A DNA stretch of 64,000 nucleotides from Cystobacter fuscus DSM 2262 (lineage in GTDB: Bacteria > Myxococcota > Myxococcia > Myxococcales > Myxococcaceae). The stretch covers positions 620,001 to 684,000 of the forward strand of contig NZ_ANAH02000005.1 in assembly GCF_000335475.2 (NCBI RefSeq), in the 5' to 3' direction. Positions 27,577-36,732 of the stretch are shown here, in pieces (position 1 is the stretch's first letter; every line of letters begins with the position of its first letter). The notes beneath the pieces are model-generated. The model was not told the origin of the DNA. It made no database searches and saw only the letters and a program-made list of their open reading frames with translations. The translations under genes were made by a program, and so were the position numbers.

Positions 27577-28095
27577 GTGCCCGAGTTGTCCCCCAAGAGC
27601 CCCCGCGACTCCGAAGTGGTGATGACGCAGATGATCCTCCCCTCGGACGCCAACCCGGCCAACGCCGCGTTCGGAGGCCGGGTGATGGAGTGGATCGACA
27701 TCTGCGGCGCCATCTCCGCCCAGCGCCACTGCCGGCAGATGGTGGTCACCGCCTCCATGGATGACCTGCACTTCCACGCCTCCATCAAGGTGGGTTGGAC
27801 GGTGACGCTGCACGCGCGCGTCATCGCCACCTTCCGCACCTCCATGGAGGTGGGCGTCACGGTGACGGCGGAAAACCCGCTCACGGGCGACAAGCACCTG
27901 ACCACCAGCGCCCTGCTCACCTTCGTGGCCATCACCCCGGAAGGCAAGCGCGTGCCGGTGCCCGCGCTGAAGCTGGAGACGGAAGAGGAGCACGCCGCGC
28001 TGCGCGAAGCCGAGCAGCGGCGTCAGGAGCGGCTCGCGCGCAAGCCCACGAGCTTCGCCTGGCAGAAGGTCATCAAGCCCGGCATCGCGGGCTGA
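27577..28095 (+). CDS. Acyl-CoA thioesterase (hotdog fold)
   Basis: A 172-residue single-hotdog protein of the YciA/BACH type that hydrolyses acyl-CoA to free acid and CoA. Family features are the N-terminal PSDANPANAAFGGRVMEWID segment with the catalytic acidic residue, and the VTASMDDLHF and TVTAENPLTG strands. The start is a GTG at 27577 preceded by GAGAGG. The gap to the kinase stop is 14 nt and to the following phosphatase ATG only 2 nt, so it belongs to the same operon. The basic C-terminal tail is an extra. Confidence 0.93.
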   Translation: MPELSPKSPRDSEVVMTQMILPSDANPANAAFGGRVMEWIDICGAISAQRHCRQMVVTASMDDLHFHASIKVGWTVTLHARVIATFRTSMEVGVTVTAENPLTGDKHLTTSALLTFVAITPEGKRVPVPALKLETEEEHAALREAEQRRQERLARKPTSFAWQKVIKPGIAG

Positions 28096-28097
28096 CC

Positions 28098-28667
28098 ATG
28101 ACCGACCTCAACCCCATCCCCTTCTGGTTTCTCCGCCACGGAGAGACGGACTGGAACGCGCGCCATCTCTCCCAGGGCCAGGTGGACGTCCCGTTGAACG
28201 CGGTAGGCCTCGCCCAGGCGGAGCGGGCGGCGCGGGCGCTGGCGGGGCAAGGCATCCGCTCCATTCATGCCAGTACCCTCGGCCGCGCGCGAGTGACGGC
28301 GGAGATCGTGGCGGCGCGGCTGGAGCTGCCGGTGAACTTCGATCCCGAACTCCAGGAATGCGCCTTCGGCGTGAGGGAAGGGCAGAAGATGTCCGGCTGG
28401 TTCGACGACTGGATCGCCGGCATCGCGACCCCCGAGGGCGCCGAGAGCTTCGCCGCGCTGCGCGAGCGCGCCGTGAAGGCCATCAACCGCGCCACCGCCC
28501 ATCCCGGCCCGGTGCTGGTCGTGGCGCATGGAGCCCTCTGGCGCGCCGTGCGCCAGGCGGCCGGGCTGGAGGCGAACATCCGCACCCCCAACGCGCTGCC
28601 GCTCTGGGTGGAGCCGCCCTCGAGCCATGAGGGCTGGCGCCTCACCGCGGTGGAACAGAGGGCCTGA
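28098..28667 (+). CDS. Histidine phosphatase family protein
   Basis: A 189-residue phosphoglycerate-mutase-like phosphatase. The catalytic LRHGETDWN stands at residues 12-20. The second-half VVAHGALWRA and the glutamate in LQECAFGVREG are typical of cofactor-independent phosphatases such as alpha-ribazole or sugar phosphatases. It is the last gene of the GDPD-dNK-thioesterase series, 2 nt after the upstream stop, and converges on the toxin gene at 28679. The substrate is unknown. Confidence 0.94.
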   Translation: MTDLNPIPFWFLRHGETDWNARHLSQGQVDVPLNAVGLAQAERAARALAGQGIRSIHASTLGRARVTAEIVAARLELPVNFDPELQECAFGVREGQKMSGWFDDWIAGIATPEGAESFAALRERAVKAINRATAHPGPVLVVAHGALWRAVRQAAGLEANIRTPNALPLWVEPPSSHEGWRLTAVEQRA

Positions 28668-28678
28668 ACCGTCCGCGG

Positions 28679-28999
28679 TCAGTCCTCGCCCTCTTCCGGG
28701 ATGGCGCCTTTTGGAAGGAGCCGATGCCCCTCGAAGACCGTCAGTACTTCGATACCGCCGCGGCCCACGCGGTACACGATGCGATAGGAGCGGAGGAGCA
28801 CCTCTCGGATGTCTTCCCGCTCGATTTCCGGCACGCGGCGCCCGGCCCTGGGCGTGGTGGCGGCGTCGTGGACTCGCCGTCGCAGGCGTTCGACCCATTG
28901 CCGTGCGGCACCTGGATCATCCTCCGCGATGTAACGGCCGATGGCGCGCAGATCCCTGACGGAGCGGTGGGTCCACCGGACACGTGCTTTGCGGCTCAC
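28679..28999 (-). CDS. ParE/RelE-superfamily toxin
   Basis: A 106-residue basic protein of the ParE/RelE type. It has the N-terminal VRWTHRSVRDLRAI helix, an EDDPGAARQW turn and the C-terminal beta segment REVLLRSYRIVYRV with conserved arginines. Members inhibit gyrase (ParE) or cleave mRNA (RelE); the type here is not decided. The ATG overlaps the antitoxin stop in ATGA, the usual antitoxin-first order. Confidence 0.93.
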   Translation of the reverse strand: MSRKARVRWTHRSVRDLRAIGRYIAEDDPGAARQWVERLRRRVHDAATTPRAGRRVPEIEREDIREVLLRSYRIVYRVGRGGIEVLTVFEGHRLLPKGAIPEEGED

Positions 29000-29286
29000 G
29001 GCTTGAGCTTGCCGAACTCGTCGTCCAGCAGCATGCCAAGCGCCTCATCGGAGACTGCGCGGCCCGCCTCCGCATCGGCGAGTCCTTCACCGACCGCGTC
29101 GAGGAATCGGGCACGATGGGAGAGCCTATCGAATTCCTCGGGAGAGAGGAGCACGGCGGCGGGCTTGCCACTTTGGGTGATGACCACCGGACGGCGATGC
29201 TCTTTCAACCGGCGCACCACTTCGGAGGCACGAGCCTTGAAATCGGCGATGGGCAGGATGTCCTCTGAGATGTGGAGTGGTTTCAT
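28996..29286 (-). CDS. Phd/YefM-type antitoxin
   Basis: A 96-residue protein with the Phd/YefM N-terminal DNA-binding pattern (LPIADFKARASEVVRRL, then PVVITQSGKPAAVLLSPEEF) and an acidic C-terminal tail that would wrap the toxin. It forms a type II toxin-antitoxin pair with the downstream ParE-like gene, overlapping it by 4 nt. The start at 29286 gives the canonical N-terminus; an in-frame ATG at 29304 would add six residues. It probably represses its own promoter. Confidence 0.93.
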   Translation of the reverse strand: MKPLHISEDILPIADFKARASEVVRRLKEHRRPVVITQSGKPAAVLLSPEEFDRLSHRARFLDAVGEGLADAEAGRAVSDEALGMLLDDEFGKLKP

Positions 29287-29314
29287 GGTCACCTGGATGG
29301 TCATCCTGATGGTC
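29285..29314. repeat. Three 12-bp spaced ATGGTC copies at the antitoxin start
   Basis: ATGGTC occurs at 29285, 29297 and 29309, each 12 bp apart, just over and upstream of the antitoxin start codon. The flanks are similar too (ACCTGG / ATCCTG). Phd-type antitoxins bind repeated operators in this place, so it is an operator candidate. Confidence 0.35.
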
Positions 29315-29582
29315 CAAGGATAGACCCGCTTTTGGATTCCCACCAGGGTCGAAGCAGAAGACCTCCCCATCTCGTACAGGAATACGAGCCCCTGTCCGCC
29401 TGCTCGGAACCGTTACTCCGTCTCCCGGGGCACGCAAGTGCCCTGGGATTGACCGCGACACAGAGGCGAAGTCCGACTGTAGTACCAAGCCGTCGCGAGA
29501 GACGCGTGGGACGACGGGTGTCGATGGACACTCCGCCGAGGCGGTGAGCGACAGCGCATCGCGGCCGAATGCCTGGGTGGAC

Positions 29583-30371
29583 TTACTCGGAAGGGGGGGG
29601 CATCGTCAGGCCCTTCACCCGCTCGAGGTTGGCGCGGTGGAAGGTGGCGCCGGTGAGCGTCGCGGCCGCGAAGCTCGAGCGCTCGAGGTTGGCCTTGTCG
29701 AAACAGGCATTCGTCAGGTTCGCCCGATCGAACTGGACGCGCTCGAGATTGGCACCCCGGAGGTTGGCGTCCTCGAGGTTGGCGTCGCGCAGGTCGGCCC
29801 TCTCGACGTTGGCGGAGCGGAGGTCCGCGTGCGTCAGGTTCGCGCCATCCAGGTCGACGCCCTCCAGGTTGGCGCGCTGGAGATTCACACGGGACAGGTT
29901 GGCCTCGCTCAGCCGGGCGTCCTCCAGGTTGGAGCCCTCCAGGTTGGCACCCTCCAGGTTGGCACGCGAGAAGTCCACGCCCTCGAGGTTCGCTCCCTGG
30001 GCGTTGATACCCACGAGGTTGGCGCCGATGAGCCGGGCATCCTCCAGGTTGCAGCCCTCGAGGTTGGCGTCGGCCAGGACGACCTCGTGCATCTCGGCGT
30101 GCTCCAGGTTCGCGCCGCGCAGGTTGGCCTCGTGGAGGTTGGCACCGGACAAGTCGATGTCCGCCAGATTGGCGTTGCGCAGGTTGGCACCGCGCAGGCT
30201 CGCCTGCCGGAGGTCCAGGTCCTCCAGGTTCGCGCCGGAGAGGTTCGCCCCGTCGAGCATGGCCTGGGTGAGCTCGACGCCCGCCTCGCCCGCGGCCTCC
30301 AGGGCCTCGCGCAGGTCCCCGTCATGACTGAAGAGTTCCGTCCCCGCCTTGTTGCGAATCTGCGTCCTCAT
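29583..30371 (-). CDS. Pentapeptide-repeat protein
   Basis: A 262-residue protein. After a 38-residue N-terminal segment, nearly the whole chain is A(N/D)LxX pentapeptide repeats, more than 35 in a row, predicted to form a right-handed quadrilateral beta-helix. Some members of the family (Qnr, MfpA) mimic DNA and protect gyrase, but most have unknown roles. No signal peptide is seen, so it is cytoplasmic. GGGAGG 7 nt before the ATG at 30371 supports the start. It diverges from the AraC regulator across 110 bp. Confidence 0.93.
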   Translation of the reverse strand: MRTQIRNKAGTELFSHDGDLREALEAAGEAGVELTQAMLDGANLSGANLEDLDLRQASLRGANLRNANLADIDLSGANLHEANLRGANLEHAEMHEVVLADANLEGCNLEDARLIGANLVGINAQGANLEGVDFSRANLEGANLEGSNLEDARLSEANLSRVNLQRANLEGVDLDGANLTHADLRSANVERADLRDANLEDANLRGANLERVQFDRANLTNACFDKANLERSSFAAATLTGATFHRANLERVKGLTMPPPSE

Positions 30372-30481
30372 CGTTCGTCCTCCCGGTGACGTGACGCGCA
30401 CCAATGTACGGGGCGGCTCCAGGTGCCGGTATGACCGGGGGTGCCGAGAAGCATGGCCGAGCGTGCCATAATCCGTGCTCC

Positions 30482-31498
30482 GTGGCTCGCGCGCGCAAAG
30501 AGACGCCCTTCCGGTCCGGGCTGGTGCCGACGCTTCTCCGGCTGGTGCGCTCGCGCGGAGGGGACGCGGACCTGCTCGTCCGCCGCTTCGGTTTCCCGGC
30601 CGGAGTGGAGGAGCACGCGGACGCACTCATCACCGCCGGGGACTTCGGCCAGTTGCTGGAGGCGGCCGCGGGAGAGCTGGATGATCCCTTCCTCGCGCTG
30701 CGGCTGCCGGTGGAACTGGAACCGCGCCGCTACGGCTTGGGTGAGCTGGCGATGCGCGCGAGCCCCACGGTGCGCGAGGCACTCCTGCGGGTGGTGCGCT
30801 ACGCCCCGCTGGAGAACGAGCGGCTCGTCTTCGGGTTGGAGGAGCGCGGGCAGGAGGTGGCGCTCACCTGTCACGTGGACGGACATCCCCGGGGACTCAC
30901 CCGGCACGTCCACGAGTACGCGCTGGCCTCGGTGCTCACGCACGCGCGCCTGTTGACGGGGCTCCCCGTGGTGCCCCGCTCGGTGTGGTTCCTCCACGCG
31001 CGGCCGAGGCTCGTGGAGCCCCTGCATCGCTTCTTCGGGACGGAGGAGATTTCCTTCGGTCGCGCCGGGAATGGACTGCTGCTCGACGGGACGTGGATGG
31101 AAGCCCGGCTGACCACGGCGGACCCTCGCCTGCTCGTGACGGCCGAGCACCTCGCCGACGAGGCCATGCGCGCGCGGTCCCCGACGAGGGATTTCGCCGC
31201 CACCGTGGCCTCTCGCATCGACGAGGCACTCGGGTCCGGAGCGAGCGCGGAAGACATCGCCGCGCGACTGCACATGAGCAAACGCACGCTCCAGCGCCGG
31301 CTGGAGGAGGACGGCCTCTCCTACCAGGAGTTGCTGGACCGGGTGCGCGCGGAGAAGGCGCGCTCGCTCGTGGCCGACGAGGACCTCGAGTTGGCGGAGG
31401 TGGCCTTTCGGCTGGGCTTCTCGGACGTGAGCAGCTTCAGCCGCTCGTTCCGGCGCTGGACGGGAGTCTCACCGGGCCGCTACCGGCTGCTGAAGTAG
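30482..31498 (+). CDS. AraC-family transcriptional regulator (AraC_arabinose-bd type)
   Basis: A 338-residue regulator, the usual length of the OruR/ArgR-like subgroup. The N-terminal domain (about 20-200) is the ligand-binding type with PLENERLVFGLEE and FLHARP segments. The C-terminal double HTH (about 240-338) contains AARLHMSKRTLQRRL and the closing LGFSDVSSFSRSFRRWTGVSP motif. A GTG at 30482 gives the family N-terminus; upstream in-frame ATGs add atypical sequence. It could control the divergent pentapeptide-repeat gene (inference). Confidence 0.93.
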   Translation: MARARKETPFRSGLVPTLLRLVRSRGGDADLLVRRFGFPAGVEEHADALITAGDFGQLLEAAAGELDDPFLALRLPVELEPRRYGLGELAMRASPTVREALLRVVRYAPLENERLVFGLEERGQEVALTCHVDGHPRGLTRHVHEYALASVLTHARLLTGLPVVPRSVWFLHARPRLVEPLHRFFGTEEISFGRAGNGLLLDGTWMEARLTTADPRLLVTAEHLADEAMRARSPTRDFAATVASRIDEALGSGASAEDIAARLHMSKRTLQRRLEEDGLSYQELLDRVRAEKARSLVADEDLELAEVAFRLGFSDVSSFSRSFRRWTGVSPGRYRLLK

Positions 31499-31549
31499 GC
31501 GAGGCGCCGCCTCGCTCCTGACGGCTCCATGGACGTACCGGGTTTCGTT

Positions 31550-31578
31550 TTGACCCGCCCCGTGAGGGTGTCCTAGGA
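31550..31578 (+). promoter_or_regulatory. Candidate promoter of the S9 peptidase gene
   Basis: TTGACC is followed after 17 nt by CTAGGA, 59 nt before the ATG. The -35 and spacing are good and the -10 is weak. Only a candidate. Confidence 0.3.
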
Positions 31579-31637
31579 AATGAGCACGAGAGCGTCACGT
31601 ATACAGCACCATCCTCCGTTCCCCCCAGGAGAACCCC

Positions 31638-33563
31638 ATGAAGCGTCCCGTTGCCCTCGGCCTCGCCGCGCTGCTCCTGCCCGCGCTCGCGCTCGCGGCG
31701 CAGCAGGAGCCGCCCGTGCAGGCCCCCCAACGTCCCAGCCGCCAGTACTCCATCGAGCAGTTCATGGCGACCACGCGTGTGGAGGACGCCTCGTTCAGCC
31801 CGGACGAGCAGAGCGTGCTGCTCTCCTCCAACGAGACCGGCGTCTTCAACGTGTACGCCCAGCCCACGGCGGGCGGCCGGCCCACCGCGCTCACCCGCTC
31901 GCGGACGGACAGCACCTACGCCGTCGCCTGGTTTCCCAGGGACGCCCGGGTCCTCTACACGCGCGACCAGGGCGGCAACGAGAACAACCACCTCTACGTG
32001 CGCGGGCTCGACGGCAAGGAGAAGGACCTCACGCCGGGCAAGAAGCTCAAGGCGGAGTTCGCCGGCTGGAGCGGTGACGACAGCGCCTTCTACGTGACCA
32101 CCAACGAGCGCGACCCGCGCTATTTCGACCTCTACCGCTACGACGCGAAGAGCTACGCGCGCACCCGCGTGTACGAGAACACCCAGGGCTTCGACATCGG
32201 CGACGTGTCCGCGGACGGCAAGTGGGTGGGCCTGAACAAGTCGAACACCACCGCCGACAGCGACATCCACCTCTACAACACCGAGACGAAGCAGACGAAG
32301 CACCTGAGCCCGCACCAGGGCGTGGCCAGCTACACGGTGTCCTCCTTCGACCCGGAGAGCCACGCGCTCTACTTCCTCACCAATGACGGCGGTGAGTTCA
32401 CCCGCGTGGCGCGCTACGTGCTCGCCACCGGCGCGATCGAGGACGTGGAGAGGACGGACTGGGACGTGATGTACACGGTCTTCTCCAAGCGCGGGAAGTA
32501 CCGCATCACCGCCATCGACCAGGACGCGCGCACCGTCATCAAGCTGTACGACGCGAAGACGAACCAGCCCGTGGCGCTGCCCGCCCTGCCCGAGGGCGAC
32601 GTGACCTCGGTGGTGATCTCACCCAGCGAGCAGCGGATGGCCTTCTACGCCTCCAGCGACAGCAGCCCGTCCAACCTCTACGTGCACGACTTCACGAGTG
32701 GGAAGACCACGCGGCTCACGGACACGCTCTCCAAGCAGATCGATCCCGAGGATCTGGTGGACGCCGAGGTCGTGCGCTTCCCGAGCTTCGATGGGATGCA
32801 GATCCCCAACCTCCTCTTCAAGCCGCACCAGGCCAGCGCCCAGGCGAAAGCGCCCGCGCTGGTGTGGGTGCACGGCGGGCCGGGTGGCCAGACGCGCAAG
32901 GGCTACAACGCCTTCATGCAGTACCTCGTCAACCACGGCTACGTGGTGCTGGGCATCAACAACCGCGGCTCCAGCGGCTACGGCAAGAGCTTCTTCACCG
33001 CCGATGATGGCAAGCACGGCAAGGAGCCACTCTGGGACTGCGTGGCGGCGAAGAAGTACCTGCAGTCGTTGCCGTACGTGGACGCCGAGCACATCGGCAT
33101 CATCGGCGGCAGCTACGGCGGATACATGACCCTCGCGGCGCTCGCCTTCCAGCCCGACGTGTTCAACGTGGGCGTGGACATCTTCGGTGTGTCCAACTGG
33201 CTGCGCACGCTGGAGAGCGTGCCGCCGTACTGGGCGAGCTTCCGTCAGGCGCTCTACCAGGAGATCGGCGATCCGAAGGTGGACGCGGAGAAGCTGCGCG
33301 CGGCCTCGCCCCTGTTCCACGCGGAGAAGATCCAGCGCCCGCTGCTCGTGTTGCAGGGCAAGAACGACCCGCGCGTCATCAAGCCGGAGAGCGACGAAAT
33401 CGTGCAGGCGGTGAAGAAGAACGGCGTGCCCGTCGAGTACATCGTCTTCCCCGACGAGGGCCACGGCTTCACCAAGAAGAAGAACGAGCTGCGCGCCTAC
33501 TCGGCCACGCTCGCCTTCCTCGACAAGTACCTCCGGGCGCAGGCTCCGCCAGCGAACAACTAG
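31638..33563 (+). CDS. S9-family (prolyl oligopeptidase-type) secreted peptidase
   Basis: A 641-residue serine peptidase. The signal peptide is about residues 1-21 (ends ALAA). An N-terminal beta-propeller (about 40-380) with repeated FSPDE/SADGKW segments precedes an alpha/beta-hydrolase domain (about 390-641). The catalytic Ser lies in GGSYGGY (about 495), Asp in GKNDPRV and His in DEGHGF. The family cleaves after Pro or Ala in oligopeptides. AGGAG lies 7 nt before the ATG. The likely location is the periplasm or outside, fitting a role in peptide feeding together with peptide transporters elsewhere in the window. Confidence 0.95.
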   Translation: MKRPVALGLAALLLPALALAAQQEPPVQAPQRPSRQYSIEQFMATTRVEDASFSPDEQSVLLSSNETGVFNVYAQPTAGGRPTALTRSRTDSTYAVAWFPRDARVLYTRDQGGNENNHLYVRGLDGKEKDLTPGKKLKAEFAGWSGDDSAFYVTTNERDPRYFDLYRYDAKSYARTRVYENTQGFDIGDVSADGKWVGLNKSNTTADSDIHLYNTETKQTKHLSPHQGVASYTVSSFDPESHALYFLTNDGGEFTRVARYVLATGAIEDVERTDWDVMYTVFSKRGKYRITAIDQDARTVIKLYDAKTNQPVALPALPEGDVTSVVISPSEQRMAFYASSDSSPSNLYVHDFTSGKTTRLTDTLSKQIDPEDLVDAEVVRFPSFDGMQIPNLLFKPHQASAQAKAPALVWVHGGPGGQTRKGYNAFMQYLVNHGYVVLGINNRGSSGYGKSFFTADDGKHGKEPLWDCVAAKKYLQSLPYVDAEHIGIIGGSYGGYMTLAALAFQPDVFNVGVDIFGVSNWLRTLESVPPYWASFRQALYQEIGDPKVDAEKLRAASPLFHAEKIQRPLLVLQGKNDPRVIKPESDEIVQAVKKNGVPVEYIVFPDEGHGFTKKKNELRAYSATLAFLDKYLRAQAPPANN

Positions 33564-33606
33564 GGAGACTTCCCTCCGCGCGCCACCGTGGGCACCTTCT
33601 GGAGTG

Positions 33607-34365
33607 ATGGAAGGCCCCACCTCCCTCATCGGCTGTGCCGGCTGGAGCCTCGCGAGCGCGGTCGCGGGATTCTTCCCCGCCGGGGGCAGCCACCTGGAGC
33701 GCTACGCCCAGGTGCTGCCCGCGGTGGAGATCAACTCGTCCTTCTACCGCCCGCACCGGCCGGCCACCTACGCGCGCTGGCGCGACAGCGTGCCCGCCGC
33801 CTTCCGCTTCGCGGTGAAGGTGCCCAAGGTCATCACCCACGAGCGCCGGCTATGCGACGTGGAGGAGCCGCTCGCTCGCTTCCTCGATGAGGTGGGCCAC
33901 CTGGACGAGAAGCTGGGCTGCCTCCTGGTGCAACTGCCGCCGAGCCTGCGCTTCGAGCCGGCGGTGGCCGGGGCCTTCTTCGAGGGACTGCGCGCGCGCA
34001 CGCGGGGGGATGTGGTGTGCGAGCCGCGCCACGAGACCTGGTCCTCGGAGGCGGCACAGCGGCTGCTCGCGGACGTGCGCGTGGGGGTGGTGCGCGCCGA
34101 CCCCCAGGTGGTGCCCGAGGTGCCCGTGCGAGGCGAGGTCGCGTACTACCGGCTGCACGGCTCGCCCAAGATCTACCATTCGGAGTACTCCGAGCCGTTT
34201 CTGGACGCGCTCGCCCGCGAGCTGTCGGCGCACCAGCGGGCGGGCCGACGCACCTGGTGCATCTTCGACAACACGGCGAGCTTCGCGGCCGTGCCCAACG
34301 CGCTCTCACTGCTGCGGCGCCAACGCGACGAGGCGCCCGGAAGCCGCCCGGAGGCCCCTCGCTGA
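33607..34365 (+). CDS. DUF72 family protein
   Basis: A 252-residue TIM-barrel-like DUF72 protein. Typical motifs are IGCAGWS at the start, VEINSSFYRPH, the conserved FAVKVPKVITHE and the DxVCEPRHETW stretch, and a C-terminal YYRLHGSPKIY. The biochemical role is unknown; some are linked to metal- or radical-related functions, but nothing here decides this. GGAG is close to the ATG at 33607; a GTG at 33604 is equally possible. The gene begins 43 nt after the peptidase stop and may be co-transcribed. Confidence 0.92.
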   Translation: MEGPTSLIGCAGWSLASAVAGFFPAGGSHLERYAQVLPAVEINSSFYRPHRPATYARWRDSVPAAFRFAVKVPKVITHERRLCDVEEPLARFLDEVGHLDEKLGCLLVQLPPSLRFEPAVAGAFFEGLRARTRGDVVCEPRHETWSSEAAQRLLADVRVGVVRADPQVVPEVPVRGEVAYYRLHGSPKIYHSEYSEPFLDALARELSAHQRAGRRTWCIFDNTASFAAVPNALSLLRRQRDEAPGSRPEAPR

Positions 34366-34419
34366 CCTCGGCGAGGGCCCGAGCCTGATAGTGGACCGCC
34401 AGACGTCAGTGGACTCGAG

Positions 34420-35301
34420 TCAATCCCGCGTCAGGGTACGGAACACCGCTGGCAATTCCTCGCTCCCCCACCCCTCGCTGATGGCTCGCTTGTAGTTGGC
34501 GAGCAACTCCTTCGGGAAGCGCGCGCTGATACGGGCGTCCTGGCTCAGCCGGACGATGTGCTCGATTGCCGCGACGTGGGTGTTGAGACTGCACTGGTTG
34601 CCAGAAAAGTCGTTGCTTTCGATCATGCCCCGCGCGGCGTCGGCGGTGACGGAAACCAACCCGAGGAAGGACTCCTTGTGGGAGAAGAAGGTTTTCGGAT
34701 CGAGTCCTTCGGCCTTGCACATGGCCGCGGCGTGGAGGAAGGCCATGGAGCTTCCGTAGTAGGCCTCGAGAATCGCGCAGTCGAGTGTCGCGGCGGAACC
34801 GATCTTCTCGTCGACGTAGACGGACTTCTTGGCTATCGCCTGGAGGGTGTCGAGGTGCCGGTCGAAGACCGAGCGCGACCCGGCGTAGAAGACCGTCGCG
34901 TACTCGGTGGCGACGAAACCCGGGTAGGCGAGTATCGCGGCGTCCAGGTAGTCCACGCCATTCGCCTTCGCCCACTCCAGCCCCTCGCGAGCGTCCGCGG
35001 GTGAGCCACTGGTGAGCTGGACGAGGGTCTTTCCGGCAAGTGCCGACGCGATGCCCTTCGAGGAGAACAGCTCGAACCAGGCGGCGTAATTGGACAAGGA
35101 GACGACGACGAGCTCCCGGCCCGATACGGCCTCGCTCAGGTTCTCGACCGCGGTCGTGCCACCGCCCACGGCTTTAGCCTTGCTCGCGGTCCTGTTCCAA
35201 ACCACGACGTCGTGACCCGCCGCGGCGAAGGCTCGTGCCAGTGCGCTTCCCATGAGGCCACTACCGATCACCACGATTTTCGCGGGACTGCTGGGGGCCA
35301 T
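34420..35301 (-). CDS. Imine-reductase-like NAD(P)-dependent oxidoreductase
   Basis: A 293-residue protein of the beta-hydroxyacid dehydrogenase/IRED group. The Rossmann motif GSGLMGSALA and the NADPH-specific VWNRT segment lie in the first 40 residues. In the helix where 3-hydroxyisobutyrate dehydrogenases have the catalytic lysine, this protein has ATLDCAILEAYYGS; the Asp aligns with the proton-donor Asp of imine reductases. IREDs reduce imines to amines. The native role is unknown. The stop partly lies in a GACTCGAGTC palindrome. It is convergent with the DUF72 gene. Confidence 0.85.
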   Translation of the reverse strand: MAPSSPAKIVVIGSGLMGSALARAFAAAGHDVVVWNRTASKAKAVGGGTTAVENLSEAVSGRELVVVSLSNYAAWFELFSSKGIASALAGKTLVQLTSGSPADAREGLEWAKANGVDYLDAAILAYPGFVATEYATVFYAGSRSVFDRHLDTLQAIAKKSVYVDEKIGSAATLDCAILEAYYGSSMAFLHAAAMCKAEGLDPKTFFSHKESFLGLVSVTADAARGMIESNDFSGNQCSLNTHVAAIEHIVRLSQDARISARFPKELLANYKRAISEGWGSEELPAVFRTLTRD

Positions 35302-35496
35302 GTTCCATCTCCTCTTGTTTCAAGAATCCTTCTCGCGGAAGGCCGGACCCCGGCGGGTGCTGTCACGTACGCCAGCACCCGCCGCGGCGTCTCCCGCGGA
35401 GTGACTGTACCGTCCTCGTGCCGAGCTGCGTGGAGCTCGAGCCCAGGCCCGAGTTCGAGCCGGCCCCCTCCAGGTCGCAGTACGTCCAGTTCAGCA

Positions 35497-36516
35497 TCAG
35501 CGGGCCTGGGGCGCTGGGGGCCCGCCGGAAGACTGCAGCAGTTGTTGCATGGCGGCCGGGTAGCGGTCCCCCGCGGCGACGTCCCGAGGCGCGATGGCCT
35601 CGATGTCGGCGAGGTCCCCCGGGGTGAGCGTGACGTCCAGCGCGCCCAGATTGTCGTCCAGGTACTTGCGCCGCTTGGTGCCCGGGATGGGAACGAGCTC
35701 CCTGCCCTGGGCGAGGACCCAGGCGAGTGCGAGCTGCGCCGCCGAGCACTTCTTGCGCTGGGCGAGCTGCTCGATGTGCTCCACCAGCTTCAGGTTGCGC
35801 TGGAAGTTCTCCCCCTGGAAGCGCGGCGAGTTGCGGCGGTAGTCGTCCGGCTCCAGGTCCTCGAAGCGCTTGATCTGCCCGGTGAGGAAGCCTCGGCCCA
35901 ACGGGCTGTAGGGCACGAAGCCCACGCCCAGCTCGCGGCAGGCCTGGAGCACGCCGTCCTCCGGCTCACGGCTCCACAGCGAGTATTCAGTCTGCAGCGC
36001 GGTGATGGGGTGCACGGCGCACGCGCGGCGCAGCGTGTCCGCGTTCACCTCGGACAGCCCGAGGTAGCGCACCTTGCCCTGCTTCACCAGCTCCGCCATG
36101 GCGCCCACGGTCTCCTCGATGGGCGTATTCGGGTCCACGCGGTGCAGGTAGTACAGGTCGATGACCTCCATGCCCAAGCGCCGAAGGCTGGCCTCGCACG
36201 CCTGCTTCACGTACTCGGGGCGGCCATTGACGCCGCGCGCGTTCGGGTTGTTCGGATCCCGGACGATGCCGAACTTCGTGGCCAGCACCACCTTGGCGCG
36301 GTGCGGGCGCAGCACCCGGCCCACCAGCTCCTCGTTGCGCCCCGGACCATAGGCATCGGCGGTGTCGAAGAAGGTGATGCCCCGCTCCAGCGCGTGCAGC
36401 AACGTGGCCTCCGACTCCGCGTCATCCCGCCCGGCGTAGAAATCGGACATGCCCATGCAGCCCAGGCCCATGGCCGAGACGGTCAGCCCCTGCTTTCCCA
36501 GCTTTCGAGTTTCCAT
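35497..36516 (-). CDS. Aldo/keto reductase
   Basis: A 339-residue NADPH-dependent reductase of the AKR superfamily. The catalytic tetrad is visible: Asp and Tyr in [11 protein letters not shown] (about 48-58), Lys in KVVLATKFG and His in DLYYLHRVD. The C-terminal [13 protein letters not shown] binds NADPH. The sequence is closest in style to the AKR13/YakC group. The ATG at 36516 has GGAG 3-7 nt upstream; a GTG nine bases before is in frame. It lies on the minus strand upstream of the ErcA-like gene, from which it diverges across 216 bp. Confidence 0.95.
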   Translation of the reverse strand: METRKLGKQGLTVSAMGLGCMGMSDFYAGRDDAESEATLLHALERGITFFDTADAYGPGRNEELVGRVLRPHRAKVVLATKFGIVRDPNNPNARGVNGRPEYVKQACEASLRRLGMEVIDLYYLHRVDPNTPIEETVGAMAELVKQGKVRYLGLSEVNADTLRRACAVHPITALQTEYSLWSREPEDGVLQACRELGVGFVPYSPLGRGFLTGQIKRFEDLEPDDYRRNSPRFQGENFQRNLKLVEHIEQLAQRKKCSAAQLALAWVLAQGRELVPIPGTKRRKYLDDNLGALDVTLTPGDLADIEAIAPRDVAAGDRYPAAMQQLLQSSGGPPAPQAR

Positions 36517-36732
36517 GCTCTCCACCTCCAGGTGACTTCACGCGCGCTACAACGTGTGCACTTCTTTCCAGGAGGCGAGCAGACTCCCGTCCGGACCCAG
36601 GGCACGGCCGCGCATCGCGCTCTCTTGAGTCCACTCGCCTCCCTGACAGGTCCTACCCAGGGACAACCATCGACTCTACCTTTATTGAAGAGGGTTGCTT
36701 GCCCGAAAGCCGGACGCCCAGTCAGTGAACCC

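Noticed and set aside
29287-29582. Possible RNA gene between the antitoxin and the pentapeptide-repeat gene
   Set aside because: No cloverleaf, terminator or conserved RNA motif could be drawn; treated as plain intergenic DNA.
34412-34421. GACTCGAGTC palindrome at the end of the imine-reductase-like gene
   Set aside because: Ten bases only, inside a stop-codon region, without a T-run or a gene start nearby.
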